Part shown: positions 46,960 to 56,840 of the stretch, in pieces
Layout of the letters: every line of letters starts with the position of its first letter
Numbering within the stretch: position 1 is the stretch's first letter
From: Bacteriovoracales bacterium
GTDB lineage: Bacteria; Bdellovibrionota; Bacteriovoracia; Bacteriovoracales; Bacteriovoracaceae
Length of the DNA: 64,000 nucleotides
Assembly: GCA_030149295.1 (NCBI GenBank)
Contig: JASBRV010000080.1
Coordinates: 1-64,000, forward strand
Direction of reading: 5' to 3'
Position numbers and translations under genes: made by a program
Notes under the pieces: generated by a model
Told to the model about the DNA's origin: nothing
Seen by the model: only the letters and a program-made list of their open reading frames with translations
Database searches by the model: none

Positions 46960-48090
46960 TTACGGGTTTCTTCTCGTGGCTGAAATTTCATTAGTGATGA
47001 CCAGGACGCCATTTTCTTCTAGAACTTCTTTAGCTTGTGCATCTATGCCTTTAAGAAAGTAAATCGCAGGAATGTATTTACGCTCTAGTCCTAGAAAATG
47101 AATGATCTCCACCATTTCCTTTTGTTGGTCCAATACTGATTTTCCATTGCCATGACTGTCTTGTAAGCGTTGAGTAGTCATTTTCTTGCTATAGTTTTTA
47201 ACTTCCATGAAATAATGACCTCGGCCTTCCACATTGATGACCAGATCCACCTCTTTGCTTTCAATCCATTGCCTAATGTCTTCGATCTCCTGGGAGCGTT
47301 GATCATTAAAGACAACGGGGTAGCGACTTTTTGTTTCTCTTAACTGAGCTGAACTCATTCCTGCTAATTCTTGAAATTTCTGATCAAGAGCACTTTTTAA
47401 AGTGTTCTTGTGGCGAAGGGCATTGGGGGAGACGCTCTCATTTTCAAAGATTCTAAAAACGAGATTTTGAACTTCTACTCCTGGTGTTCTCAAAGCAACG
47501 ATGAGTTCTCCATAATCGCCATAGGGGTTTTTCCACAATCTCTCCATCATTTGGCGAAGCTGACTGTCACTGGGGTCAAATTCTCTTTCGAGGAGGGAAG
47601 CATTTTCACTTTTAAAGTCGAGGAGGTTTTGTTTTTCTTTGTCACTCCATTTTAGAGCGCGCAGAGTTTCCTCAATGTAGTATTTTATTTCGCCATCTGT
47701 TGCCACAGCATCGTTAAGTGCACTAATCCTATCGAGAAGTTTTTGGTGGCCCGGAAGAAAGTGATCAATGATTTCTTTTACTTTAGGGAAGCGACCTTTT
47801 TGCTCTTTGTACTGATTGGCAAAACTTTTAGGAGTAAATATGGCGTTTTCAATACTTCGAATTCGTTCTTCAAAATTGGGTATTCGCTCACTAAGAGAGG
47901 CTCCGCGAGGGGTGAAGTCGCCATGGCGCTCCAGGCTTTCACGCATAAGACTGACACAAGAGCGTCCGGAGACTCTTTCAAGTGCTGCAGGGGCGCGAAT
48001 GACCTTTTCGGGTACGAGAAAGGGCAAAGCAAAAAAGAGCCCAAGCACTAGGGCGGCGTTAACTCTCAGATAATATAAGACTTTGATCAT
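46960..48090 (-). CDS. Exported protein with C-terminal PD-(D/E)XK nuclease-like signature
   Basis: N-terminal hydrophobic signal; C-terminal VDLVINVEGRGHYFMEVKNYSK..DQQKEMVEII. Confidence 0.65.
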   Translation of the reverse strand: MIKVLYYLRVNAALVLGLFFALPFLVPEKVIRAPAALERVSGRSCVSLMRESLERHGDFTPRGASLSERIPNFEERIRSIENAIFTPKSFANQYKEQKGRFPKVKEIIDHFLPGHQKLLDRISALNDAVATDGEIKYYIEETLRALKWSDKEKQNLLDFKSENASLLEREFDPSDSQLRQMMERLWKNPYGDYGELIVALRTPGVEVQNLVFRIFENESVSPNALRHKNTLKSALDQKFQELAGMSSAQLRETKSRYPVVFNDQRSQEIEDIRQWIESKEVDLVINVEGRGHYFMEVKNYSKKMTTQRLQDSHGNGKSVLDQQKEMVEIIHFLGLERKYIPAIYFLKGIDAQAKEVLEENGVLVITNEISATRRNP

Positions 48091-48171
48091 GATCTCTCTT
48101 CGACAGATTCCGACAAAATGTGTATGAAAGAGGAGATAAATTGCGCTATTTTTTACTTAATTGAGGTTTTT

Positions 48172-49611
48172 ATGTCCGTACGTGTCCGTTTTGCTCCAAG
48201 TCCGACTGGTTTACTCCATATTGGTGGTGCAAGAACAGCTCTTTATTGCCATCTTTTTGCTAAAGCAAACAAAGGTTCTTTTGTTTTAAGAATTGAAGAT
48301 ACGGACCTTGAACGCTCTAAAAGAGAGTATGAAGATGCCATGATTGAAGATCTCAAATGGTGTGGACTAGAATGGCATGAAGGCCCTCAGGTCGGGGGAG
48401 ACTTTGGACCTTACAGACAAAGTGAGAGGACTCAACTTTATAAAGACCTTGCTCAACAACTTGTGGATGAAGGCAAAGCCTATCCCTGTTTTCTCACAAA
48501 TGAAGAATTAGAAGAACTCACAGAAAAGGCCAAGGCAGAAAATAAAGCGCCCCATATTTATCATGATAAATACCGTGACCTTGATCCAGTAGAGGCAAAA
48601 AAGAGAGTGGAGTCAGGTGAGACTCATGTGATTCGCTTTAAAAATCCCGGTAAGGTGGTAAGTTTCACGGATTTAGTCCGTGGAGATGTGAGTTTCCCTG
48701 AAGATATGGTTGGGGACTTTGTTATCATGCGATCAAACGGTATGCCTGTTTATAACTTTTGTTGTGTGATCGATGATTGGAAAATGAAAATGACTCATGT
48801 CATGCGGGCAGAAGAACATCTCAATAATACTGTTCGCCAACTTCTCCTTTATGAAGCCTTTGGTGTTAGTGCTCCTGAGTTTGCCCACTGTTCACTTTTA
48901 GTAGGTGAGGATCGCCAAAAGCTCTCCAAAAGGCATGGAGCGACATCGGTTGTTCAATACAAAGATCAACAATTTCTTCCTCAGGCCCTTATGAATTATC
49001 TGTGCCTTCTTGGTTGGTCTCATCCTGAAGAAAAGGATATTTGGGACTTAGATGAAATCGTTCCTCTCTTTGATCTTTCTCGTTTTTCAAAGAGTCCTGC
49101 TCTTTATGATATTGAAAAGTTAAAACATTTTAATGGAGAACATATGAGAAGACTTGATACTCAAGCTCTTGTCTCCTATTTAAAACCCACTCTTTCTAAA
49201 GATCATGCTTTTCATCAGCAAAGTGAGCAGTGGCAAAAGGATTGTTTAGAATTTTTTAAAGAAAAAATAAATACTCCAAATGAGCTTCCAGAGCATCTCG
49301 AAGTGCTTTTTAGTACAACTCCTAGTGATTCACCAGAAAGTGCAGAAGTGGCTTCTTGGGAGAGTACACCTGCCATTCGTGCTTATGTGAAAGAAGAAAT
49401 TAAGCGCTTAGATAATGAAGGCGTTTCTTTTATTTCTGTCGATCAATTTAATGAGATGACCAATCATTGCAAAAAAGAGCTTAAAATAAAAGGTAAGTTT
49501 CTTTTTAAAGGCCTTCGTTTAGCGCTGACGGGAATGGCCGAAGGCCCCGATCTAAAGGTCGTTATTCCTCTCACTCCAATGAGCGTGATGAAGGCAAGGC
49601 AAGGTCTTTAA
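48172..49611 (+). CDS. gltX: Glutamyl-tRNA synthetase
   Basis: VRFAPSPTGLLHIGGARTALY, DTDLERS, QKLSKRHGATSV. Confidence 0.96.
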   Translation: MSVRVRFAPSPTGLLHIGGARTALYCHLFAKANKGSFVLRIEDTDLERSKREYEDAMIEDLKWCGLEWHEGPQVGGDFGPYRQSERTQLYKDLAQQLVDEGKAYPCFLTNEELEELTEKAKAENKAPHIYHDKYRDLDPVEAKKRVESGETHVIRFKNPGKVVSFTDLVRGDVSFPEDMVGDFVIMRSNGMPVYNFCCVIDDWKMKMTHVMRAEEHLNNTVRQLLLYEAFGVSAPEFAHCSLLVGEDRQKLSKRHGATSVVQYKDQQFLPQALMNYLCLLGWSHPEEKDIWDLDEIVPLFDLSRFSKSPALYDIEKLKHFNGEHMRRLDTQALVSYLKPTLSKDHAFHQQSEQWQKDCLEFFKEKINTPNELPEHLEVLFSTTPSDSPESAEVASWESTPAIRAYVKEEIKRLDNEGVSFISVDQFNEMTNHCKKELKIKGKFLFKGLRLALTGMAEGPDLKVVIPLTPMSVMKARQGL

Positions 49612-49721
49612 TCTCATTTCAGGGGCTTTGAGGTGCGTTAAGTTCTAACATAGTCTCGCCTTATCCTGACAAATGGCCACGGCCGTGAAATCCTTTAGAG
49701 ATACATCTTTTGGGAGTTTTC

Positions 49722-51422
49722 ATGAAGTTACTAGGTCTTTTAATCCATACTTTTTTCTTTCTTGTCCTCTCTAAACCAGTGATAGCTAAGCCAGACTGGA
49801 GTGAAAATGCAACGCTCTCTCTCGGTGAAACTCGCGAGGATATCTATGGTTTTGGAAGTGAGCTTCCTGAGGTGAAAAGAGAAGGATATATCCATGCTCT
49901 TAAATGGCCTGTTGATGTGACGGGACTCCTCATTCCTTATGAGCCTTTGAAGTTTTTTCTCGAAGAGGAAAAAAATAATCCTCTTCGACGATTTATTGAG
50001 CGTGCAGCTGAAGCGACTTTAGGCTTTAAAGACATGGATAGTATGTATGCTTGGTTAGGACTTAATCAGTATCCTGATAACAACTTGGTTAATAGTGTTT
50101 TTCAGATTCCTTATCCAACCCAAGGGAGAAAGCCTGATTTTCGCATGGGTGCCTCTCTTCTTCGCGCCCCCCATTCTCCAAAGAGTACAGGGATGACTTT
50201 TAGCTGTGCTACCTGCCACTCTGGAACTTTTATGGGGCGCTCGATCATGGGTCTAACGAATAAAAGACCTCGAGCGAATGAGTTTTTTGTTATGGCAAAA
50301 AAATACATTCCTCTTGTACCGTCAGGTTTCTTTCGTTTGGCGACAAAGGCAAGTCACGAAGAAAAAGAAATGTTTAAAAGAACCAAAGAAAATTTAAAGT
50401 GGGTGGGCTCTGTCTCTCCTCAAGTTTTGGGTCTTGATACTTCTTTACCTCATGTGGCCCTAAGCCTACATAAGAGACAAGACGATCCCTACGCTACCAA
50501 AAGATGGTCCCGTGCCGTTGGGAGAAGAAGTCCTCATAAGCTTGAGAGCTTTGTCGCCGATTCTAAGCCCATGCCTTGGTGGAATCTTAAGTACAAAACA
50601 CGTTGGCTAAGCGATGGCTCGATTGTTGCTGGTAATCCTATTCTTACCAATTTTCTCTGGAATGAAATTGGCCGAGGCACTGATTTAAGAGAACTTGAAA
50701 AATGGATGCAAGAAAATGAAGATGCCATTGAAAAGTTAACAGCAGCAGCCTTTGCTACTAAAGCCCCTCATTGGCTAGATTTTTTTCCTGAAAGTTCAGT
50801 AAATATTGATTTAGCTAAACAAGGGGAGGTTGTTTACAATCAGTCTTGTAAAAAATGTCATGGCCGCTATGAAAAGCGTTGGAGTTATCCAATGGCGGAT
50901 CTTGAACCCTTAAGAGTTCAAACGCAAACAGCTCGTGTTTTCTATCATGAAAAAACGCCTGTTAAAAATGTTGGAACTGACCCTCAAAGATGGATGGCCA
51001 CTGAAAGTTTTGCTTCGAATTTGAATAAACTTCAAATTTCAAAATGGATGAAAACAACAGTTGTTCCCCAAAAGGGTTATGTACCACCACCACTTGAGGG
51101 AATCTTTCTTCGCTATCCTTATATGCATAATAATTCTATTCCTAATCTTTGTGCCCTCATGATGAAGCCAAGCGAGCGGCCTGATTTCTTTGTTCAAGGG
51201 CCTTCAAGAAATAGTGAAGATTACGATCGAGAGTGTCTTGGTTATCCTGTAGGAGAAAAAATTCCAAAAGAGTGGCTTAAGGATCGTGATGCCTTTTTTG
51301 ATGCTACCAAGCCGGGCTTAAGGAATAGTGGCCATTCGAAGATGTTTTATGATGAAAACGGACGCTCAAAAATGAGTGAGGGTGAGAAAAAGGCCCTCAG
51401 AGAATATTTAAAACTCTTATGA
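49722..51422 (+). CDS. Di-heme cytochrome c (RoxA/cytochrome c peroxidase-like)
   Basis: CATCHSG and CKKCHGRY heme motifs; FLRYPYMHNNSIPNLCALMMKPSERP. Confidence 0.85.
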   Translation: MKLLGLLIHTFFFLVLSKPVIAKPDWSENATLSLGETREDIYGFGSELPEVKREGYIHALKWPVDVTGLLIPYEPLKFFLEEEKNNPLRRFIERAAEATLGFKDMDSMYAWLGLNQYPDNNLVNSVFQIPYPTQGRKPDFRMGASLLRAPHSPKSTGMTFSCATCHSGTFMGRSIMGLTNKRPRANEFFVMAKKYIPLVPSGFFRLATKASHEEKEMFKRTKENLKWVGSVSPQVLGLDTSLPHVALSLHKRQDDPYATKRWSRAVGRRSPHKLESFVADSKPMPWWNLKYKTRWLSDGSIVAGNPILTNFLWNEIGRGTDLRELEKWMQENEDAIEKLTAAAFATKAPHWLDFFPESSVNIDLAKQGEVVYNQSCKKCHGRYEKRWSYPMADLEPLRVQTQTARVFYHEKTPVKNVGTDPQRWMATESFASNLNKLQISKWMKTTVVPQKGYVPPPLEGIFLRYPYMHNNSIPNLCALMMKPSERPDFFVQGPSRNSEDYDRECLGYPVGEKIPKEWLKDRDAFFDATKPGLRNSGHSKMFYDENGRSKMSEGEKKALREYLKLL

Positions 51423-52087
51423 AAAAGTTAGCCATCTTTTTGGTTTTGCTCGTTACCTTATTAGGTGGTTATTTCCTGATGACCAGAGATGACCCTTCTT
51501 ATGGGGATGGGAGCTCTTCTGAGCAAAGCTCTTCGGGAAATTGGGATCATTATAAAGCGACGCCAGCACCTTCCCAGCCAAAGCAAAACTTGGATCGTGG
51601 AACGAAAGATTTTTATTCCTCTCGAAGTCACAGGGAGGAGGATGTCCAAAGAAAAAATGAAGGGGAAAAGAGCACGAAGAAGACCCTTTCTCCTGAAGAG
51701 ATTGATGAAATGGATAAACGTCTCACTAAGTATGAAGAGGAGTGGGATGAGAGAATGAAAGATCTCTTCATTAAAGATTTAGGTCTTTCCGTGACAGATT
51801 ACAATGATTACACTGTGATGAGAGATGGCTTTGAGGAAGACCGTCTTGAAGCTTTTGAAGAGTTTCATAATGAAATGGCTAGAAAGCACGGTAATCATTA
51901 TCGCTATCCTCCCTCATTAGAGATGGATGATAATGACCGCAAGCTAAAGGAAGATTATCTCAATCTCTTTCGCAAACGCTTTGGAGAAGAAGCTTACCGC
52001 CAATACATCAATACTCTAGAGTCTTACAACGATACCATTAGAAGAGAATCCGACCCTGATGATGGAGTTCTTCATATAGACTTCTAA
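51419..52087 (+). CDS. Signal-anchored charged hypothetical protein
   Basis: N-terminal TM; ATGA overlap with the cytochrome gene; highly charged helical C-terminal region. Confidence 0.65.
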   Translation: MKKLAIFLVLLVTLLGGYFLMTRDDPSYGDGSSSEQSSSGNWDHYKATPAPSQPKQNLDRGTKDFYSSRSHREEDVQRKNEGEKSTKKTLSPEEIDEMDKRLTKYEEEWDERMKDLFIKDLGLSVTDYNDYTVMRDGFEEDRLEAFEEFHNEMARKHGNHYRYPPSLEMDDNDRKLKEDYLNLFRKRFGEEAYRQYINTLESYNDTIRRESDPDDGVLHIDF

Positions 52088-52665
52088 TCTTTTTTTGTCG
52101 TCTTTCGAGATGTTTTCTTTCGCGTGCCTTTCTTTTGTGGTTTAGGATTGAGTGTAAACCAATCCTCACTTGTAATGGCATGAAAATAATCTGCCTCGTC
52201 AATCAACATTTGAGATGTTGTATTTTCCACGGCAGCGATTTCAACTCTAACACCTTCACTGATAAGGTGACGAACTAGTTCAATGTAATCGCTGTCCCCA
52301 CTCATGATAATGATGGTGTCAACTTTTGTCGCTAATTGTGTCGCTTTAATGGAAAGGGGAATATCAGCACTCTTATGACAAGGCCTAACCGAACCGTGAA
52401 AATTATAATGAAGTCTTTCACGTAATTTAGAGGAGATATTTTTTCCCTCACGAAAGTAGACCAAACGATTTAAGCCTCTATTATCGAGGAGCTTGGGAAT
52501 GAGGGTATCAAAATTAAGCATGGAGTTATTGTTTTTAGTAATGGAATGGATTGAGCGTTCTATATTATTCCCGTCGATAAGTATGGCGACGTTCTGATTA
52601 ATAATGACATCTTCGAGTCCGTATTCAGTTTCACTCATGGTAAAGAATCCTTTGTTAATCGCCAT
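52084..52665 (-). CDS. NYN/PIN-like domain protein (LabA/DUF88 family)
   Basis: AILIDGNNIERS, TIIIMSGDSDYIELVRHLISEGVRVEIAAVE. Confidence 0.88.
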   Translation of the reverse strand: MAINKGFFTMSETEYGLEDVIINQNVAILIDGNNIERSIHSITKNNNSMLNFDTLIPKLLDNRGLNRLVYFREGKNISSKLRERLHYNFHGSVRPCHKSADIPLSIKATQLATKVDTIIIMSGDSDYIELVRHLISEGVRVEIAAVENTTSQMLIDEADYFHAITSEDWFTLNPKPQKKGTRKKTSRKTTKKD

Positions 52666-52708
52666 TTTAATTACTTAGAGAGCGCCTGCCAAGGAGAGTT
52701 GGCATATT

Positions 52709-52723
52709 TTCGACTATGTCGAA
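52709..52723. promoter_or_regulatory. Inverted repeat in divergent promoter region
   Basis: TTCGAC-TAT-GTCGAA perfect dyad between NYN and L,D-transpeptidase genes. Confidence 0.3.
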
Positions 52724-52797
52724 TTTGTAAGTAGTTGGAAGTGTGCTCTATTTTGAATTTTCTTAGTCCTAGGTTAGGAATGGCTCATAATAGTTAC

Positions 52798-54003
52798 ATG
52801 GAAAATCTAAAACTAAGAAAGTTATTCGTTGTTGTGGCAATGCTTGTGACTCAACTTTGTCTCGTTCCCTCTGTCGCTAGTGATCGTCATGAGATAGCTC
52901 TATCGATTCAAGTCTATGATCGAGATAGTGGTGATACCCTGGTTGTTGAGCCAGGTGACAACTATAGTTTTGAGATTCTTGCTATTAAAGGGTCAAGTTA
53001 TCAATTAAAAGTCTTTGATGGAAAGGGTGATGTTGTTTCAGGTGACTTTGTTACTCACAAGGCGAATGTCGAAGGTAACTTTACTCAAATTGCCATCGAA
53101 GGGCTTGAAGAAATGACATCAACATTAGCAAGTGCTGGAAATCCTCCCCACTGTGAATGCGAAGAAGATGCCTTTTCCGACATCCTGAGTGAGGCAAGGT
53201 CTCTCAATGTAGACGCTTCAGTAAGAAAAGAGTGCCAGGTTGAAGGAACGAGTGCTCAATGGAGGCAAAACTGTCATGATCTCTTTGAAAAAGATTTCCC
53301 CAAAGGATCACTGAAGTACGCTCTTAAAGTTATGAAACTTAATGCGACGAAATTTCGTTCAAATAAATGTTGGGATCAGGGAAAAATTAAGCACTCAGGC
53401 CATATTTCTATGAATGGATTGACTCCCTCTGGCTTTGAAAACGATTTGATGGCCGATGGGCTAAAGAATAAATGCCAATTTATTATTAATGACACTGATG
53501 ATAGATCGCCTTCTCCTGGAAAAGATGATTGTCGCGGTCAAATGTACTATGTAGACCTTTGTGCAGGAGATAAACCTGTTGTGAAGAAAGATTATTTCAA
53601 TCTAGGCACGGGAACCTGTCGTAAAGGTGGAAACGGCTTTATGAATAAGTCAAACAAGAGAACCACTCTTTTAGGCGCTTTTTTTACTCATACTGATGCC
53701 TTTGATTTTACCCATACAACTAAACAAACGGCTCAATATAGTCGTGTTAGGAAGCAGATTAGAAATCTTGGAGGACCGAATCGTGCCTCTGCCCTAAACC
53801 TCTTTGGCCTTTCTAACACTAATAACCTGTCTTCTTTTGATGGAAAATATATTCATGTATCACCACACAGATCTTCTTGGGGATGCCCTTCCATTAAGCC
53901 TAGTAACTATTATATGATAGAGACTCTGGCATCCAATGGTCCTTCTCTGGTTCTTCATTGGGCCAAGAAAGGGATGGAGCCGATTGAAGCTTGTACAGAA
54001 TAA
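52798..54003 (+). CDS. Murein L,D-transpeptidase catalytic domain family protein (YkuD_2-like)
   Basis: Signal peptide; C-terminal IHVSPHRSSWGCPSIKPSNY matches HxSxxSxGCP. Confidence 0.8.
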   Translation: MENLKLRKLFVVVAMLVTQLCLVPSVASDRHEIALSIQVYDRDSGDTLVVEPGDNYSFEILAIKGSSYQLKVFDGKGDVVSGDFVTHKANVEGNFTQIAIEGLEEMTSTLASAGNPPHCECEEDAFSDILSEARSLNVDASVRKECQVEGTSAQWRQNCHDLFEKDFPKGSLKYALKVMKLNATKFRSNKCWDQGKIKHSGHISMNGLTPSGFENDLMADGLKNKCQFIINDTDDRSPSPGKDDCRGQMYYVDLCAGDKPVVKKDYFNLGTGTCRKGGNGFMNKSNKRTTLLGAFFTHTDAFDFTHTTKQTAQYSRVRKQIRNLGGPNRASALNLFGLSNTNNLSSFDGKYIHVSPHRSSWGCPSIKPSNYYMIETLASNGPSLVLHWAKKGMEPIEACTE

Positions 54004-54892
54004 TTATCTCAAATACTTTATAATCCTTTGTGTTTTAGCCACCATAAGTGAATTCTTGGTGGCTTTTTTTATCCATCCTGATTACTACAAGATGGGAAAT
54101 CTCTTTGTTTCTGATCCCATTCTTATCTATCGCCATCAAAAAAACTTCCCAGGTATTAATGATCTGGGTTTAAGAGGCAAAGTTCCTTTAACAGCTAATA
54201 AAAAAAGTAAGGTTCTTATCATGGGAGATTCTATGGTCTATGGGCATGGGGTCAATTCTGATGAAACCTTCTCTTCACTTTTAAACTCAAAGAATACCCT
54301 GGTTTTTAATGGGGGTGTGAAAGGTTACGGAACGGATCAGATTTATCTTTTTATGAGAGAATTAATGAAGGAAGTTGATTTCGATGTGATTGTCTTTTCT
54401 TTTAATCACAACGATCTCTACGATAATGTCATCAAAAGGCGACTTCTTATTGAGGAAGACCGTGTGATACCTCTTAAAGAAGAGACTTTCTACGCAAAAA
54501 TTTTTTTAGGCTTTTATGACTCCGTTTATCCTTGGTTTCCTTCAAGATTTCTTCAGTATCTTGTAACGAAAGGGCTGAGTTTTCATGGGAGTAATCTTCT
54601 TAAAAGTGAATACGATGAAACTCGGGAGAAGAAAAGAGTGCTGGGCCTTTTTAAACTTTTGAGTAAGGAAATGAAGGACAGGGGAGTAGTTTTTAAAGTT
54701 CTAGTTATGCCCAATATTATGAAAACAAAAGAAGACTTTTTGTTTCTTGAAGACAGTGAGCTAAAGGAGAGTCTTCTCTCTTGGGATGATTTCAACCAAG
54801 AGGAATTTATCGATAGTGATGTTCACTTCAATAAATTAGGGCATCAAAAAATGGCAGAAAAGCTTAGCGTTTTTTTACAGGAACTACCTTAA
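53936..54892 (+). CDS. Membrane-anchored SGNH/GDSL-type hydrolase
   Basis: N-terminal TM; VLIMGDSMVYGHGV block I, GVKGYGTDQ, SFNHNDLYDN, DVHFNKLGHQKMA block V. Start uncertain. Confidence 0.8.
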   Translation: MVLLWFFIGPRKGWSRLKLVQNNYLKYFIILCVLATISEFLVAFFIHPDYYKMGNLFVSDPILIYRHQKNFPGINDLGLRGKVPLTANKKSKVLIMGDSMVYGHGVNSDETFSSLLNSKNTLVFNGGVKGYGTDQIYLFMRELMKEVDFDVIVFSFNHNDLYDNVIKRRLLIEEDRVIPLKEETFYAKIFLGFYDSVYPWFPSRFLQYLVTKGLSFHGSNLLKSEYDETREKKRVLGLFKLLSKEMKDRGVVFKVLVMPNIMKTKEDFLFLEDSELKESLLSWDDFNQEEFIDSDVHFNKLGHQKMAEKLSVFLQELP

Positions 54893-54996
54893 GTTCTCCA
54901 TTTTGAGTGAGGGGGATCGCTGCGTTAACAGCTTTTTGTTAGACTGATCCTTTGAAGTCTAGGAAAATTCAGTTAGTGGGCTTAAAATAGCACCAT

Positions 54997-55734
54997 ATGA
55001 AACCACTTGTTCTTGCGTTAATTTTTGGCTGTTTTAATTTCTTGACGTGCCTGGCCAGCGAGGTAGAAGTGATGGTTGAAGGTGGTGGTGTATGGCAATA
55101 TCGCAATGATCTTCAAATACCACCGACTACACAGGGCTCTCGTGTTGCTCTTGATCAAGTTGATTCGGGCCCCTTTTCGTTTTATCGTCTCGAAGGATAC
55201 TGGCGTTTCGCAAAAAATCATGGGGCGCGGGTTGTTTATGCGCCTTTTAAAATAACCCTTAACAATAGACCTACCAACGATATCGAATTTAACGGCCAAA
55301 GCTTTAGTGCAGGAGAAGAGACTGAATACACCTATCAGTTTAATAGCTACCGACTCACATACTTTTATGCCTTTTGGGGCCATGGTGATGATCAGTTGAA
55401 TGTTGGATTTACGGCCAAAATTCGCGACGCCGATACTATCATCTCTCAAGCTGGTCAAAAGCAAAATTATGATAATGTGGGCTTTGTCCCTCTTCTTTAT
55501 ATCGAGTATCAAAAGAAGCTCGGTGGAGATTGGCTCTTTCATACCAGCTTTGATGGACTTGCCGGTGGTCCAGGACGCGCTTTTGATTGGTCCTTTAAGT
55601 TGAGAAGAAAGATTTCCAAGCTTGCAACAGTTGGTTTAGGAACTCGTTTCTTAGAGGGGGGTGCTGACAACGACAAGGTGTTTAGCTTTTCGCTTTTTCA
55701 CTACGCTCTCGCAGATATTATCTTTCATTTTTAA
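54997..55734 (+). CDS. Outer-membrane beta-barrel protein
   Basis: Signal peptide; amphipathic strands; ends FSFSLFHYALADIIFHF. Confidence 0.75.
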   Translation: MKPLVLALIFGCFNFLTCLASEVEVMVEGGGVWQYRNDLQIPPTTQGSRVALDQVDSGPFSFYRLEGYWRFAKNHGARVVYAPFKITLNNRPTNDIEFNGQSFSAGEETEYTYQFNSYRLTYFYAFWGHGDDQLNVGFTAKIRDADTIISQAGQKQNYDNVGFVPLLYIEYQKKLGGDWLFHTSFDGLAGGPGRAFDWSFKLRRKISKLATVGLGTRFLEGGADNDKVFSFSLFHYALADIIFHF

Positions 55735-55755
55735 AAATATAGAATTGGAGAATTT

Positions 55756-56805
55756 ATGAAAACAATTGGATACGCCGCTCATTCCGCCGAAAAAGACCTT
55801 GTTCCCTTTTCCTTTGAAAGACGATCACTCAAAGATAACGATGTGGCCATTGAAATTCTCTATAGTGGCATTTGCCATTCCGACCTTCATACGGTCAAGG
55901 GGGATTGGGGAGAGCAAACCTATCCACTTATTCCAGGCCACGAAATTATTGGAAAAGTCATCGAAGTGGGCTCCTCTGTGAAAAAATTTAAGATTGGGGA
56001 AAGTGTAGGTGTGGGCTGTATGGTGGATAGCTGTCAAACGTGTGACCAATGCGAAAAGAGTGAAGAAATGTTTTGTCGTAGTGGGCTTATAGCGACCTAC
56101 GGCTCAGAGGATAAGCATATGGGGGGAATCACCCAAGGGGGATATTCCAAACATATTGTTGTTAGAGAAGAATTTGTCTTAAAAGTCTCTGAGAAACTTG
56201 ATCTTTCTAAAGCAGCTCCTATTCTTTGTGCAGGAATCACAATGTATACCCCTTTGAAAAAATGGCATGTGAGTAGAGGGACGAGAGTCGGGATTGTTGG
56301 CTTTGGTGGATTAGGCCATATGGGAGTAAAACTCGCTGTCGCCATGGGAGCAGAGGTGACTGTTATCACTCGCTCTAAAGGTAAAGAAGATGTTGCGAAG
56401 TCTTTGGGCGCTAAAGGAATTCTTGTTTCAAGTGATGAAGACGCCATGGAAAAGGCAGGTAGCAGCTTTGATGTTATTTTAGATACTGTGCCTGTTAAAC
56501 ATGACTTTAATACATACACACCCTTGTTGGATGTTGATGGGACTTTAGTTCTTGTAGGTCAAATTGGTGAAATGGAGGAGCCCTTAACTCTTCCTCTTAT
56601 TTTTGGCAGAAGAAGAATCGCGGGCTCTTTAATTGGGGGCATTAAGGACACTCAAGAGGTTCTTGACTTTTGTGCCGAACATGGAATTCATCCTGACTGT
56701 GAACATATTGAGCCTTCCCAGGTAAATGAGGCATGGGCAAAGCTTCTTAATGAGAATCCTGCTCATCGTTACGTGATGAATATGGAATCCCTTAGTCTTA
56801 AGTGA
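55756..56805 (+). CDS. Zinc-dependent NAD(P) alcohol dehydrogenase (YahK/CAD-like)
   Basis: GICHSDLHTVKGDWG, PGHEIIGKV, C-rich structural Zn CQTCDQCEKSEEMFC, GFGGLGHMGVKLA. Confidence 0.95.
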   Translation: MKTIGYAAHSAEKDLVPFSFERRSLKDNDVAIEILYSGICHSDLHTVKGDWGEQTYPLIPGHEIIGKVIEVGSSVKKFKIGESVGVGCMVDSCQTCDQCEKSEEMFCRSGLIATYGSEDKHMGGITQGGYSKHIVVREEFVLKVSEKLDLSKAAPILCAGITMYTPLKKWHVSRGTRVGIVGFGGLGHMGVKLAVAMGAEVTVITRSKGKEDVAKSLGAKGILVSSDEDAMEKAGSSFDVILDTVPVKHDFNTYTPLLDVDGTLVLVGQIGEMEEPLTLPLIFGRRRIAGSLIGGIKDTQEVLDFCAEHGIHPDCEHIEPSQVNEAWAKLLNENPAHRYVMNMESLSLK

Positions 56806-56840
56806 GGGTAGAAGTAAGCTTAAGGAAACGCTAACTAGGG

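Noticed and set aside
55018-55542. 174-aa minus-strand ORF
   Set aside because: Fully antisense to a well-supported beta-barrel gene; no domain or SD evidence.
56097-56519. 140-aa minus-strand ORF
   Set aside because: Antisense to alcohol dehydrogenase with clear zinc and Rossmann motifs.
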